From Actinia tenebrosa (Eukaryota > Cnidaria > Anthozoa > Actiniaria > Actiniidae), in contig NW_022261836.1 in NCBI RefSeq assembly GCF_009602425.1, positions 4,050-68,049 on the forward strand: a stretch of DNA of 64,000 nucleotides. The letters run 5' to 3'. This document shows, piece by piece, positions 22,701 through 34,012 of this stretch. The position numbers and the translations under genes are program-made. Within the stretch, counting starts at the first letter, position 1. Each line of letters starts with the position of its first letter. The notes below the pieces were generated by a model. The model worked only from the letters and a program-made list of their open reading frames with translations, searched no databases and had not been told where the DNA came from.

Positions 22701-25700
22701 TATTTTTAAAGATTATAGTTTAAAGGTTAGATTTTGTACTTAAACTGTGTTTTGCACTTTTTAGAGGCAATCTAATATTTTTTGTGGTGTCCAAAAAGCT
22801 CCAAAAGGTAAGATAGTAACACTCTTAAGGCTTGTTTACACAGGCAATTTTTTTCGGCAATTTGCAGCACGATTTTTAGATTTTTGCACACTAAATTGCA
22901 GTGTGTTTTAGCAAGTTTCTCCACTCCATTCCATTGACATATGACTGGAGACAGGTTGAGAGATTCAGTCTCCATCCTTAATTAATTCACTACTTGCAAC
23001 AGGAATCCAAAACAGATGAAGAAAAGGCTAATAAAATTGTACATCAATTCTTACTCTTTACATTCGAAAACAATATCCTCATTTGATATGATTGAAGCAT
23101 ATATTGATTAAAGCTTGTTATTGTCTTTATTCTGCATTTTTAAGGTTCAGATGGAGGACACACTTTCAAAGCTCAGAATTTCTACAGTCTACAGTGGTGT
23201 GATAATTGTGAGAAGTGCCTGTGGGGTTTGCATGATCAGGGGCTACAGTGCACAGGTACAGTCTGAGAAAGTACCACTCTTGCTGAAACAACTGTAACAA
23301 TATTCACAAATTAACTTAGAATATGCTAGAATCCTGAATCATGTCTCCCCGATTAGTAGGGCGCTTGTGCCTGGCTAGAAGTTATTGAGACTTTAATAAA
23401 GTTATTATTATTATTATTATATTATGGAAAATTTTTTTCCTTGGGAATCAGAGATCACGAAAACTATAAAAATTATTAAACTGTGATCATAATTTCTGTC
23501 TGGAAGTATAAGAACTGTATAAGCCAATGAACTGGGCCCAGTTGTATGAAAGGTGGATAGCACTATGCCATGGATAAATCCTTATGCAGTGGATATATCG
23601 ATGCTGTTATCCAATAAATTTATCTCTTGGATAGGATTTATCCATCGGATAGCGCTATTCACCCTTTGTACAACCTGGCCCTGACATGATTTTCTCTAGT
23701 TCAGTATTTTGTTCTTTTACTAGATAAGAAATAGTACAGATTTAATTACCATTAGCTAATATGCTATTTACATGTTACTCTCGTTTCCTAGTGTGTGGAC
23801 TTTGCTGCCATAGAAAGTGTAAAATAGATGGCATACCAGTGTGTCCCATGAGAAGAGTCAAAGGAGCAAGAGATTCAGATATTGAGGGTAAGCATAACCG
23901 TCCTTTATTCACGAGGGTAGCACTTAATAGCCAGTGGCTAACAAACCTGTGGCCCTCATTCCGTGATCGAATTGGAATTTAGGAGTTGATTTTTGCGGAG
24001 GGAGGAAAACTGGAGAAACCGGAAAACCCTCGAAGCACAGGAGAGAACCAACAAACAACTCTACTTATATACAACACTGAACCCTGCGTGACTTGAGCTC
24101 GGGTCGCATTGATGAGAGGTGAGCGCTCACACTGCTACACCACCCGTGCTTCCCATATACAGGGAAGAATTCGAGCACACCAGCTTTACTATAAGGCAAT
24201 CGAAAAGCAGGTTTGGAATGTTGAAGTCTTACTGACGTAAGGTTAAAAAGTTAAACATATTGTCCATTGTCTTTGTTTCCAGATCCAGTGTTTGGCCAGG
24301 AATTGAGTAGCTGTTTCCAGTCATCATCCAGACCAGCCCCAATAGTAATAATGAAATGTGTGCAGGCAATTGAAGCCAGGGGTCTCAAAGTCGAAGGGAT
24401 TTACAGTTGGACACCAGAAGGATCCGAGAAATACAACTTACGTTCTGCTTTAAACCAGAGTATGTCAATTTAATGTGCCTTCATTCCCTGAATATTCTTG
24501 GAAATGCGATTGAATTTAAAGTCATGCCAATGTTTTCGGCAATTTGCAACTAACTGATTCTTATGTTTTTTGTTCTGACAGATCCTGAATCAGTGAATAT
24601 GAAAGATGAGGAATGGAACAACCCTCATTGTATTGCTTCTGCCCTAAAGATGTATTTGCAGGAGCTTCCCACATGTCTCTTTACAGAAGAAAAGTATCAT
24701 GACCTCATAGAAATATGTCAAAGTGAGTGTAACATGAAATAATGTTACCATCTGTAATTTCAGCAAATTTTCAATCTAACTTCTGTCTTAGCCTGTGAAC
24801 AGCAGTCTCTCACCCCTTCTCTTGGGAAAAAGGGAAGAGGGAGGGATCAAATAAAGTTGTGCATCACATGGGCAAGAACATGGTGGCCCTTAGTTCCACT
24901 ACCCTCCCATCCCCAACTCCTAAAGATGCTGTTGCTTTACAAGGCTTAGCCTAAGCCCGGGGGGGGGGACTCCGGGAAAAAAGTACTGGGGATGCTCGTC
25001 GGAAATTTTCAAAAAGACTCCTGAAAGATACCGGAAGTCTTTAAAAAAGGGCGTGGCTGAATGATTTTTAACCCCAAGAAATACCACAACAAATAATAAG
25101 TTTCCTCGAGTAGTTTATTATTCTTCTTACACTAGGCATCTGGACTATAAAAAGCGCCTAGGATAACCCATATCAATGCATGCTTCTCTCCTTTTCCGAC
25201 ACCCTAAGATATATCAGAAAATGCTGATTTTGAAAAATTCACATTTAACACCCTAAAAGATACCAAATCGTGCATTTTTACCCCTAAGAGATACGAGGGG
25301 CATCCCCGGTACTTTTTTCCCCAGAGGCCCCCCCCCGGGAGCCTAAGACTAGAAAACAATTATTGACAAATTGGAACTTGCTGCTTATATGTAGTACATA
25401 GAATACTTGTAATCTTACAGCAAAAATCATTGTATCATGACAAGCCACTATTTCTAATTTTTGGTAGGATCTGGTGTTTCCCTAACTGCTAGTTCCATCT
25501 TGATTATTTACATAGTATAACGTGTTATATATCTTCATACAGGTAACCCAAACTGTATTGACAATCTGTTAAGAGAGATTGACACATTACCACATCCAAA
25601 CAAGTCTGTCATAAACTATCTAATGAAGCACTTCCACATGTAAGTAGTAATATCAAATATCCTTTTTTAATCTTTCTCTATCTCATTAATCCAGTTGGTA

Positions 25701-28700
25701 TTTAAAGCCCAAGTCATACAGATTGGATCTCTAACTCTTTACCTGAATTATTCTTCCTGTCTTATTTATCTGTCTTTCTAAAAGCAGATCTAGGAAGAGG
25801 GTTGAGGGAAAGGGATCTGAACCCCCTGTTGTACCTAGACATTCAATAATTGATTGTTTTATTCTAAAATTTAGTTTTGCCACAGCCAGTTTGAAGTCCG
25901 TTTTATATGGAGTACACTTTTGGACCTCCCTCTGTTTGGACCTCCCTCCCAAAAATTCCTTGCTGTAGATAACAATCATTAGATTTTGTTGATCTTTAGC
26001 GTTTAATTTATCTGTGTCGTAGGGTGTGCAAGCATCAGCAGCACAACAAAATGTCTTCAATGGATTTGTCTAGAATCTTTGCTCATATATTGCTGAAACC
26101 ACCCAAGAGAGATTTAAAGTATGTTGAGCTCAAAATTAATGGACTTATTCTCCCCTCCACTCCCCTTGAAGTAAAATGGACTCATTCAACTCTACGCAAG
26201 ACCTTAATATCATAGGCTAGCTTATCTTTAGTTTTCTCAGCATAATGTATCAACCCCCACCCCCCTCCCTGATGGGACCCATTACCCCAGTGTTAAGTCA
26301 GTGTAAAACCTGGTAAAAGGAGGCACTGTGAGTGTTCAGTAATAGCCTACATTGAATCTGTAAATCTGTTTGGAATAGGGAAAATTAGTGCAGAGATTCC
26401 ACCCCATTCTTCCTGGTTCTTAAGCCCCTTTTACACTAGCGATTTTTGCAGCGATTTTTGCAATGATTTTTACTGCAATTTTTTGCAATATTTTCCATAA
26501 TAAATAATGGTAAAGAATTTACTTGTAAAGTTTTTTTCAGGATACCAAAATTTTCCTAGACGAATGTCTCTTTTGAAGGATGAGACAAAAGATTTCATAT
26601 TTCTGATAATTGCCACAAAAATCGCACCAAAAATCACTGCAAACGTCGCCAGTGTAAATGGGGCTTTAAACAGGAATGCCTGCAAGCAGGCTAGCAGGGG
26701 CTCTAAGCCCCGTGTGTGATTTACTGACACACATGATTGTTTCCATAATATTCCTTGTTGTCTGGATGCTTAGGAAAATGGCTACAAACCATGAGATCCA
26801 GATTCAAATTCTTGATACTCTCATAAACCAAGGACCGTGGTCAGTAGAGGAAATAGCTGAAGAGGCACCGCCAGGTATAGTGTGAACTTCCCAGCATAAA
26901 ATTCATTTCTTTATCACACTGCTTAATTATTGTAGTCCCTTTACTCTCCCACACATACTGTAAAAAGTTGTTATTAGGGACAGTTCATAAGTTATGCAGT
27001 GGGGTTGGGGGGGGGGNNNNNNNNNNNNNNNNNNNNNNNNNNNNNNNNNNNNNNNNNNNNNNNNNNNNNNNNNNNNNNNNNNNNNNNNNNNNNNNNNNNN
27101 NNNNNNNNNNNNNNNNNNNNNNNNNNNNNNNNNNNNNNNNNNNNNNNNNNNNNNNNNNNNNNNNNNNNNNNNNNNNNNNNNNNNNNNNNNNNNNNNNNNN
27201 NNNNNNNNNNNNNNNNNNNNNNNNNNNNNNNNNNNNNNNNNNNNNNNNNNNNNNNNNNNNNNNNNNNNNNNNNNNNNNNNNNNNNNNNNNNNNNNNNNNN
27301 NNNNNNNNNNNNNNNNNNNNNNNNNNNNNNNNNNNNNNNNNNNNNNNNNNNNNNNNNNNNNNNNNNNNNNNNNNNNNNNNNNNNNNNNNNNNNNNNNNNN
27401 NNNNNNNNNNNNNNNNNNNNNNNNNNNNNNNNNNNNNNNNNNNNNNNNNNNNNNNNNNNNNNNNNNNNNNNNNNNNNNNNNNNNNNNNNNNNNNNNNNNN
27501 NNNNNNNNNNNNNNNNNNNNNGGGAGGGAGGGAGGGAGGGAAACTGACATCACTATCAGCTTTTTGTGGATTTTTATTCCAGCTTTAATTATTTTCTTTG
27601 TTTTTCATGCAGTTCCTCCCAGACCACATAAACCACAAAGCCAGTCTGGTTCCGTTAGCAGACCAGATCCCCTGCCTGACTTGAAAGAGCAGGTTTGGTA
27701 TTGGGGAGAAGCAAGCAAGTAAGACATAAAATAGTTACAATTTCTATCCCTTATTGGGGAAGGTACATTTTTTATCAGGGAGCAGGCTGGGGCTTGAGGG
27801 GGGGGGGGGGGTTATCAGTTAAAATTTGAGTTTTCATGGGGTCAAACCTTTTTACTTTGACAAATGCAAGTTCCTTGTTGACTCAATAAAAGAGGGTTAT
27901 AAATTTCTCACTGAGTGAAAGAGGGAGGGCTACAACTATTAAAAAAAAGTTTACTGCAATACCAGCCCTTCCCCCTAATAAAAAAACCTACCTTTCCTTG
28001 ACAAATTATTTAAGGGGGTGCCAGATTAAATATATTGCATCTTGTAAACTGCCTGTGCCACTTCAGGAAGGAATATAAATAGCTAAGCATGGGGATCTGG
28101 ACAGACAGTAAATCTAGTGTCAGGGGCTAACTAATAGAAGGCTTACATGAAATTTTAGATACATTAAAGTTTGGTAGTTGATTAATTTGGCTGTTTATTG
28201 ATTGTGTTCATTTTTTATTCTTAATTCCAGAGAGCAGGTTCAGGAGCGTATGAAAGACACAGAAGATGGTTCTTTTATTGTCAGAGATTCCAAGAGATTC
28301 CAAGGAGAATATACCTTAACACTAATGTAAGAAAATAGCTGAAGCAAGACATGTATTGGGTCCATACACACAAATGTTCTTACCTGGTCATCATGCAACG
28401 TTAAGTCACAAAGTGTTTCCTCCCCACAAACAGACAAAACCTTGCGTGACAACTCTATTAAGAACTTCTTTATCTTGAAAGGTCGTTGTTCATTCAATTG
28501 CTGTGACTGGTTTCTTTGCACACATGCAGCTTGAATAGGCCATGTTGGTTCCACCCTTCAGATTATTCCAGCTAATTGTACCATTTTTTCTCAATGTATA
28601 TAATACATGGGTGGTGTAGCTACGAGAATCCTTGCCTCTCAATAATGCAATCCAGAATTGATTTACAAATTCAGTGTTGTTTGTGAGTAGAGTTGCTGGT

Positions 28701-29583
28701 TTCTCCTGTGCTTCAAGGGTTTTTCTACAGGTTTTTTGTTTTCCTTCAGTTCCTTCAGAGTTTAGTAGAAAAAAAGGCCATTCTTAATGCCATTATTGTT
28801 TTTACTACTTCTTAAATGGGTAGCAAAGGTTTGTTATGCTGCAACGGGTCGGGTTGCTGGTTTGGGCCTTGAGGTCGCCACATGTTATGAATTGAGTTTG
28901 TTTGATGTATTGTTCTCTCCTTTGCTACGAGGGTTTTCTCCAGTTTCTTCCTTTTGTAAAAATCAACTTGTGAGTTAAGCCTTGTGTACATAAAACATTG
29001 AATGTAGTGGTAGTGTGTGTGAGGCCAAACCAAAAAACAAGTGTGTTTCCTGTTGCATGAGAAAAATAATTGGGGTCGGTAGGTCGGATTTTTTTAAATT
29101 AATTTTTTTTACTGATACAACAGTGGAAATGAGCTTACTGGGAACCCTGTGGTGCATTTGGGAATAAAAAATTTTTAGGGTTGGCGAAAATCGGCAAGAA
29201 AATTAGGGTTGGTTGCACAACAGGAAACACACTTTTTTTTTTTTTGGCCTAAGTGAAAAGTGTCCAAAACGCTAGAACGACTAGACACTTAAATAAAGAC
29301 ATTTTCATTTATTTTTTTACTAACTTTTGTTTTCATATTTTTCATCTTGTAGGAAAGGAGGAGTAACTAAATTAATCCGTATTATGTATAAAAACAACAA
29401 ATATGGTTTCTCAGAGCCCTTGACTTTCCACTCTGTTGTGGAACTTGTCAACTACTATAAAGGCAGGTCTCTAGCACAGTATAATCCCAAGCTGGATGTT
29501 AGGCTCACACACCCCATCTCCAAGTACGAACAGGTATGATAACAAGCATGCACCTTGCTTTCAAACCGGGTTACTTTTTGACA

Positions 29584-29618
<35 letters not shown>

Positions 29619-32600
29619 TATCATCTTCCCATAAGTAATAAACATTTCCTAATAGCATAAATTCTTTTAATCATTGATTTTTCTATTATTTTTTACCTCT
29701 GATCAGGAGGACGAAGTTGCCCAAAACTCTGAAAACATAACCATTTTGGAAGATTTGGAAAAGATCAATGCAGAGTTGGATAGTGAAACTAAGAATTTCG
29801 AAGGCCTCCGTAAGGAATATGATGAATCGATACAGGTAATTAGCTATGACACAGAAATACTGAAATGTTTACTTTACAGTTAATGTACATCATGAGTGAC
29901 CCAGAGGAACATGGTGCACATCCCAAGCACAATGACATCGATGCGCATCTGTACCCGCATGGTACAGAACCCAGAGTTATCTGCAAGGGAGTACGGCAGA
30001 CATAAATTTGTTGATTGGTCTTCCTGTGGTACATAATTTAATTGATTGGTCTTCCTGTGGTATGGACGCGCATGCGGTTTCTTAAAAGTCGCGCGGGCTC
30101 ATAAGTATCTGGTCCCTTGGGATCTGGTGCACTTCCCACACGTCTTGAAACAAATACCCGTGTGTACCCGCATGGCACAGGGAACCCAAAGGTACCTGGT
30201 GTAGATACCCTTTATCTACCCACGTGCCACAGGCAACCCCAAAGGTATCTGGTACGTATCCTGAGCGCCATGTATTTACCTGCATGGCACAGGCAACCCA
30301 TAAACACCTATTCGGCAAGGATCCAGAGCGCCTGCTAATATAACGTTTTGAACGATTTCTGTTTAGAATATTGCTGATCTTCAGTTAGTTTTGGATGCGC
30401 ATAAGTCTGTTGTGTTAATGATCGAAGAACAGATTCGGATTCATGAATCATTTCAGAGGGAAGCACCTCCACAAGCACGTGTTATGTAAGTAACATCAAA
30501 TGAAGCCGGTTTAGCCAGTTGACCAGTCAAGTTTATGATCAATACCCCTAAGCCTGCCCATAAATATATGATCACTGAAGGAACAGTGAGATGGCTGTTA
30601 TTGAGTGTGTATATTCTCCTTCGAGAACGTTTCCGTAAAGGGGGGAGGGGAGTGATTGTCCATAACGGATGTTGAGGAGTAGTGAGGAGTGTCTGTTGTA
30701 GGGAGAGTTTTCTGTTATACATTTATACATTATTTATACATTATGTGAAATTGCTGGTTTTAATCATTCCCAATAGTATGAAATAACAAAAGACACGGCG
30801 GCCATGTTGGATGATATAACGAAAGAGACTAATGACGAATCTTTTGTTAAATTTATCCGGCTGTGAAAACCAGCAATAGATGGTGTTCTTTATCAGTAAA
30901 GTGTCGTAATTGGTCTCTGATACGTAGTACTTGTCTATAACGATGGACCTAACGAGAAGGGTTCCTGTAAACTGGAGGGGTTGGTAATATGTAGAGTGTC
31001 TGTAAACGGGAGGGGTTGGTAATAGGCAGGGTGTCTGTAAACAGGAGGCGGGTTTGTAATGGGGAGAGTGCATGTTTCTAATGTCACATTTATTGCTCTT
31101 TGCCAGGTTAAGAACAAATTTTGAATTGCTAAAGCACCGCTTGAACGAAGCACAATGTGAATTGCTGGAATCAGAACGCGAGAACTCCAACATTACAGAA
31201 GACAGTCGGCAAAAAGACCAGCAAATGAACATCCTTCGGTCGAAAATCATCGAACTACAGAAGAATAGACAACGTTATATGGAGTATGTTATTACTACAG
31301 TAGTAGCCTCATTGTCATCTAGATGTCGGGTGCCAAGTGCAAAGCATTATATCAGTGATTGTCCCATGTTTCAATTGTTTCAAGCAATGAACCTAGGTGT
31401 ATAGAGTGTGCGCAACCATGTGACTCAAAATCCCTTGAGATATGAATAACAATGAAACAGCCGCCACCTTAGTTGATCTAACAAGAGAAGCTAATGAGGA
31501 ATGCTGTGTTATTATCAACCAAGGTGGCAGCAATGACGTAACATGCACCTGCTCTATAGAGTGTGTGCAACCATGTGACTCAAAATCCCTAGAGATATGA
31601 ATAACAATGAAACAGCCGCCATCTTGGTTGATCTAACAAGAAAAGCTAATGAGGAATACTTTGTTATCATCAACCAAGATGGCGACTATGACGTAACATG
31701 CACATGCTGTATATATGTGATTGATGTGTTACGCTTGATTTTCAGCATCCTAAAGGAAAAGGGATATTCACATGATGAAATCAAGGACATAGTCAACGAA
31801 GGGTAAGTGTATCCAGCATTAAAGAACACCTAACTCTCTGTTGTCATGTGGTGAAAACTATTTTGGTTTTAAAGAACTTTTGTTTAGTAAAAATTGATGC
31901 GCTTTAATTAGGTTATCGCCCTTGGTTCAAGTCGTTCTCTTGCTTCAGTGCCTCTCGGTCTGGGGCTTCAGAGGGAATGGTCATCAGTAAAAAAATGAAC
32001 TTTTCTGGGGGGTCACGACATTTTTATTTTGATGAAAGCATTTTCCTTGTTAACTTTCACTCAGTAAGTAATTCATGACCTTCCCCATAAGCCAACAAGG
32101 AACTAGGCTTCATTTCGTTAAGATATTATAAATAGGGTTGAACTTCTACAAGAGCTCAATTTTTTACTTATGACCCTTATGAAGCCTCAGCCTTCCCCCA
32201 TATATAAAATTAGGTAACAGCCAGTTCTTCTTTTTTCCAGGATTTATCAGATTCCTGACATTGATATGAGCGAGAAAAACTGGAGATTTGGAAAAATTAC
32301 TAGGTAAGGGACTGCTAAAGGGTTATAAATATCCTGTTTACAAAAAAGTGGTGCTGCTCTTTTGATGTAGCCTAGGATTTTGATGATGGTAATGGTGATA
32401 AATGTTGGTGCCGTGGTGATAATGATGGTTATCATACATCGTACTCACTATCTCGCTTCTGATTGGCCGAGAGCCCTCAGCCAATTCCTGGTATCATGTG
32501 AACTAGGGCATGATCATCTGTAGGTCTTACTGCAGATAATACATCTATCACGTCAAGTTCACTAAAGGTCATAATGGACATTGAAAAACGTTTGCTTTTG

Positions 32601-33485
32601 TCTTTGCAGGGAAGAATCGGAGAACCTCCTGAAGGATTGCCCTGACGGGACGTTCATGATAAGAGAAAGCATCAATAGGAAAGACGAGTTTTCTGTCAGT
32701 CTATCGTAAGTAACGTCACGTCCTCTATTTGTACAGTTTTTAATGTTGTTTCGAAGTACATCCTTTTCTCCGTGTTACGCACGCAGGTCACTGCAACAGA
32801 ACCTGAGGAGATTTGGCAAGGAGAATTTTAAAAAAATTTGGAACTTTGCTTGGTGCTGCATGACTAGAAGAAACGCGGGATCTAGGATGAGATTTTATTG
32901 TATGTTCTTGCGAGAAAGATTAACATTTCTATCGCATCAGTTTACAGTTCAGCTGGCCTGCTCTCCTCAAAGACTTTTCTCTTTATCTGTAATTTTATGC
33001 CGAAAATGAAGATGATGTCGTTGAAGTTGATCGTGTTGTTGATGTTGATGTTGCTTTAATGTTGTGGTGGTGGTGATGATATGGACCAGGAAAACCCTCA
33101 GTTTGTTCGATTCCAGTTTGTGAATGATTTGCATTATTATGATGCTATTCTTAAATGATTAACAGATTGACATCAGATTTTTATGTCAGGGCTGTCCTCT
33201 TACTAATGATAAAAAAATAACCAATCAGCGCGCGAGAAATTTGTAAGTTACCGTAATAAAATAGATGTTTTTGTTTTCAGATTCGACTTTAAAGTTCGTC
33301 ACATCGCTATCTACAATGATTCCCGTGGGCATTTTGGTTTTGCTGCTAACTTCATGCTGTACGAATCACTAGCAGACCTGGTCAACCACTACCATCGAAA
33401 CTCCTTACAAAAGCACAATCCTCATCTTGCCACTAAACTTGCTTTCCCAGTTAAGTTGGTTCTCGAGCAACGTAAACTCAATTAA
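16791..33485 (+). CDS. PIK3R: Class IA PI3-kinase regulatory subunit (p85-type) with added SAM and two C1 domains
   Basis: Adaptor subunit that would bind and restrain p110 and recruit it to phosphotyrosine proteins. Exons (all phases match): 16791-17076, 18490-18543, 19969-20016, 20251-20354, 21328-21543, 22765-22807, 23145-23255, 23792-23887, 24283-24459, 24582-24722, 25543-25639, 26023-26118, 26774-26874, 27613-27718, 28231-28326, 29353-29533, 29707-29835, 30367-30485, 31107-31283, 31746-31802, 32241-32303, 32610-32705, 33281-33485. Product about 932 aa (human p85 alpha 724). Domains: SH3 4-66 (ALYDF-like core, GDFPGNYVE), C1 97-148, SAM 168-232, C1 254-303, RhoGAP/BH 320-515, nSH2 548-648 ([17 protein letters not shown]), iSH2 coiled coil 652-815, cSH2 825-925 (GTFMIRES). 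iSH2 keeps Asp and Asn (~771, ~775), matching p110-contacting D560/N564. Exon 7 could instead begin at 23151. A 505-N gap in intron 13 could hide an exon. Confidence 0.9.
18251..18343. repeat. Inverted repeat in PIK3R intron 1
   Basis: ATTGTTCTGGACTAC pairs with GTAGTCAGTCCAGAACAAT. Hairpin of about 93 bp, MITE-like. Confidence 0.6.
19493..19675. mobile_element. Palindromic MITE-like element in PIK3R intron 2
   Basis: The arms ATCAAAAACAGTTTTTCGTG.. and ..CACGGAAAACTGTTTTTGAT extend about 60 bp each, with the inner GTTTGATACTCTGATCAAAA conserved on both sides. Near-perfect long hairpin. Confidence 0.8.
20901..21010 (-). repeat. SINE-like dispersed repeat fragment
   Basis: Contains GGTGGAAAACTGGAGAACAC, GAGGAAATCCTCAAAGCAC and AGGAGAAAAC, matching the repeat at 23990-24153. 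Reads as a minus-strand copy; degenerate. Confidence 0.5.
21604..22195. mobile_element. MITE-like element (~590 bp) in PIK3R intron 5
   Basis: TACTTTATGACCAGCCAACC at the left pairs with GGTTGGCCGGCCATAAAGTA at the right (two mismatches over about 21 bp). The core is AT-rich and non-coding. It begins about 60 bp after the SAM exon. Confidence 0.65.
23534..23681. mobile_element. MITE-like hairpin with GGGCCC-end inverted repeats
   Basis: Left arm GGGCCCAGTTGTATGAAAGG..GATAGC..ATGGATAAATCC; right arm is its reverse complement, ending CAACCTGGCCC at 23681. An inner GGATAAATC/GATTTATCC pair is present. I recall similar GGGCC(C/A)GTTGT elements from several animal genomes; no search was done. Confidence 0.8.
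23990..24153 (-). repeat. tRNA-derived SINE-like repeat
   Basis: Read on the minus strand it starts GCACGGGTGGTGTAGCAGTG (A-box-like). It continues with GACCCGAGCTCAAGTC (B-box-like) and ends with GGTTCTCTCCTGTGCTTCGA and GGGTTTTCCGGTTTCTCC. Related pieces occur at 20901, 28608, 28840 and 41390. Confidence 0.6.
24947..25348. mobile_element. MITE-like element with G-rich terminal inverted repeats
   Basis: The left arm runs through a G9 tract, then GACTCCGGGAAAAAAGTACT. The right arm reads AGTA-type complement CCCCGGTACTTTTTTCCCC, then a C10 tract and GGGAGCCTAAG. Internal GATACC / AAGATA words repeat. A related half-copy lies at 47863. Confidence 0.75.
26420..26669. mobile_element. MITE-like element in PIK3R intron 12
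   Basis: TTAAGCCCCTTTTACACTAG (26420) pairs with CAGTGTAAATGGGGCTTTAA (to 26669). The inner arms carry repeated GCGATTTTTGCA-type sequence. A related half (GGCTTGTTTACACAGGCAAT) occurs at about 22829, just after exon 6. Confidence 0.75.
27017..27521. other. Assembly gap (505 N) in PIK3R intron 13
   Basis: The gap is bounded by G-rich sequence: a G10 run on the left and repeated GGGA on the right. A G-rich microsatellite probably stopped sequencing. Exons on both sides join in phase, so no exon need be missing, but one cannot be excluded. Confidence 0.95.
28608..28760 (+). repeat. tRNA-derived SINE-like repeat, plus-strand copy
   Basis: GGGTGGTGTAGCTACGAGAA at the start and GGTTTCTCCTGTGCTTCAAG further on match the repeat at 23990 in the same order. 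Confidence 0.55.
28840..28965 (+). repeat. SINE-like repeat fragment
   Basis: GGTCGGGTTGCTGGTTTGGG, GTTCTCTCCTTTGCTACGAG and GGGTTTTCTCCAGTTTC resemble the 3' half of the SINE-like family seen at 23990 and 28608. Degenerate. Confidence 0.45.
29020..29251. mobile_element. MITE-like inverted-repeat element
   Basis: AGGCCAAACCAAAAAACAAG and GTGTGTTTCCTGTTGCA pair with TGCACAACAGGAAACACACT and a T-run plus GGCCT. About 230 bp, non-coding, in the intron between the two nSH2 exons. Confidence 0.75.
29586..29626. repeat. (CAT)n microsatellite
   Basis: About 13 ATC/CAT units with one CATTAT interruption. Confidence 0.9.
29900..30335. repeat. Degenerate tandem repeat array
   Basis: Recurring TACCCGCATGGCACAG, GGCAACCC, AAAGGTA(C/T)CTGG and GAGCGCC words at irregular spacing of about 50-65 bp, in the intron between the first two iSH2 exons. 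No coding signal. Confidence 0.6.
30962..31072. repeat. Short tandem repeat, ~43-bp unit, three copies
   Basis: CTGTAAAC(T/G/A)GGAGG, GGTTTGTAAT/GGTTGGTAAT and AGAGTG/AGGGTG words recur three times just upstream of the iSH2 exon at 31107. Confidence 0.65.
31401..31715. repeat. Two-unit direct repeat (155-bp period), each unit with an internal hairpin
   Basis: Both units share ATAGAGTGTG, CAACCATGTGACTCAAAATC, AATAACAATGAAACAGCCGC and GACGTAACATGCAC. Inside each unit GCCGCCATCTTGGTTGAT-type sequence pairs with ATCAACCAAGATGGC. The first unit begins at 31401 and the second at 31556. Confidence 0.8.
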
Positions 33486-34012
33486 CAGTTACTATATTAG
33501 AATTATCAATGTAACTGCACTACGTTAGAGAGTTCAGTTACTTGAGATTTTCTATAAAATAGATAACCAATTATCTCAATGAATCCTTGTCATGGTAACA
33601 CAGTTGCTATGGCAATGGGTTTTCAAACTGGGTGACGCAAGTGAGAGTCCAAACAGTAGCCAACTTTCGATTCTTTGATTCCGATTATAATCAGAGTTCG
33701 TGGACACATAGCGATAAATTTTTAAAAATCGCCGTAATTCTTGGTTTGCAGGCATTCTCAAGGAAATTACATATCGAAAGACATGGTTGCCATTTTGGAT
33801 AACGTAACAAAAAAAACTACGATTCCCGAATCTATTGTGAATTCACCCAACATGGCGGCTGTGCCCTTGAACACCAACCAAAAAAAAAGGTTGAACTTTT
33901 AGCCCTACCGTATCAAAGTGATATAGGTCTATTCAGGTGACGGGCAAGCTGTCAGTAGAACATTCACTGTATGTACAAAACCACAGGGCATACTGGTAAA
34001 GTGTCTGCCTGA

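Noticed and set aside
26927-27722. Open frames of 180-240 codons crossing the N gap on both strands
   Set aside because: They are open only because N codons translate as X. Only 27613-27718 is a real exon, of PIK3R.
28240-28554. 104-codon minus-strand frame
   Set aside because: Its 3' half overlaps the PIK3R nSH2 exon antisense; no domain or splice support seen.
31597-31806. 69-codon plus frame starting [20 protein letters not shown]
   Set aside because: Starts inside the 155-bp intronic repeat and only runs into the real iSH2 exon at 31746; phase analysis shows the repeat is intron.
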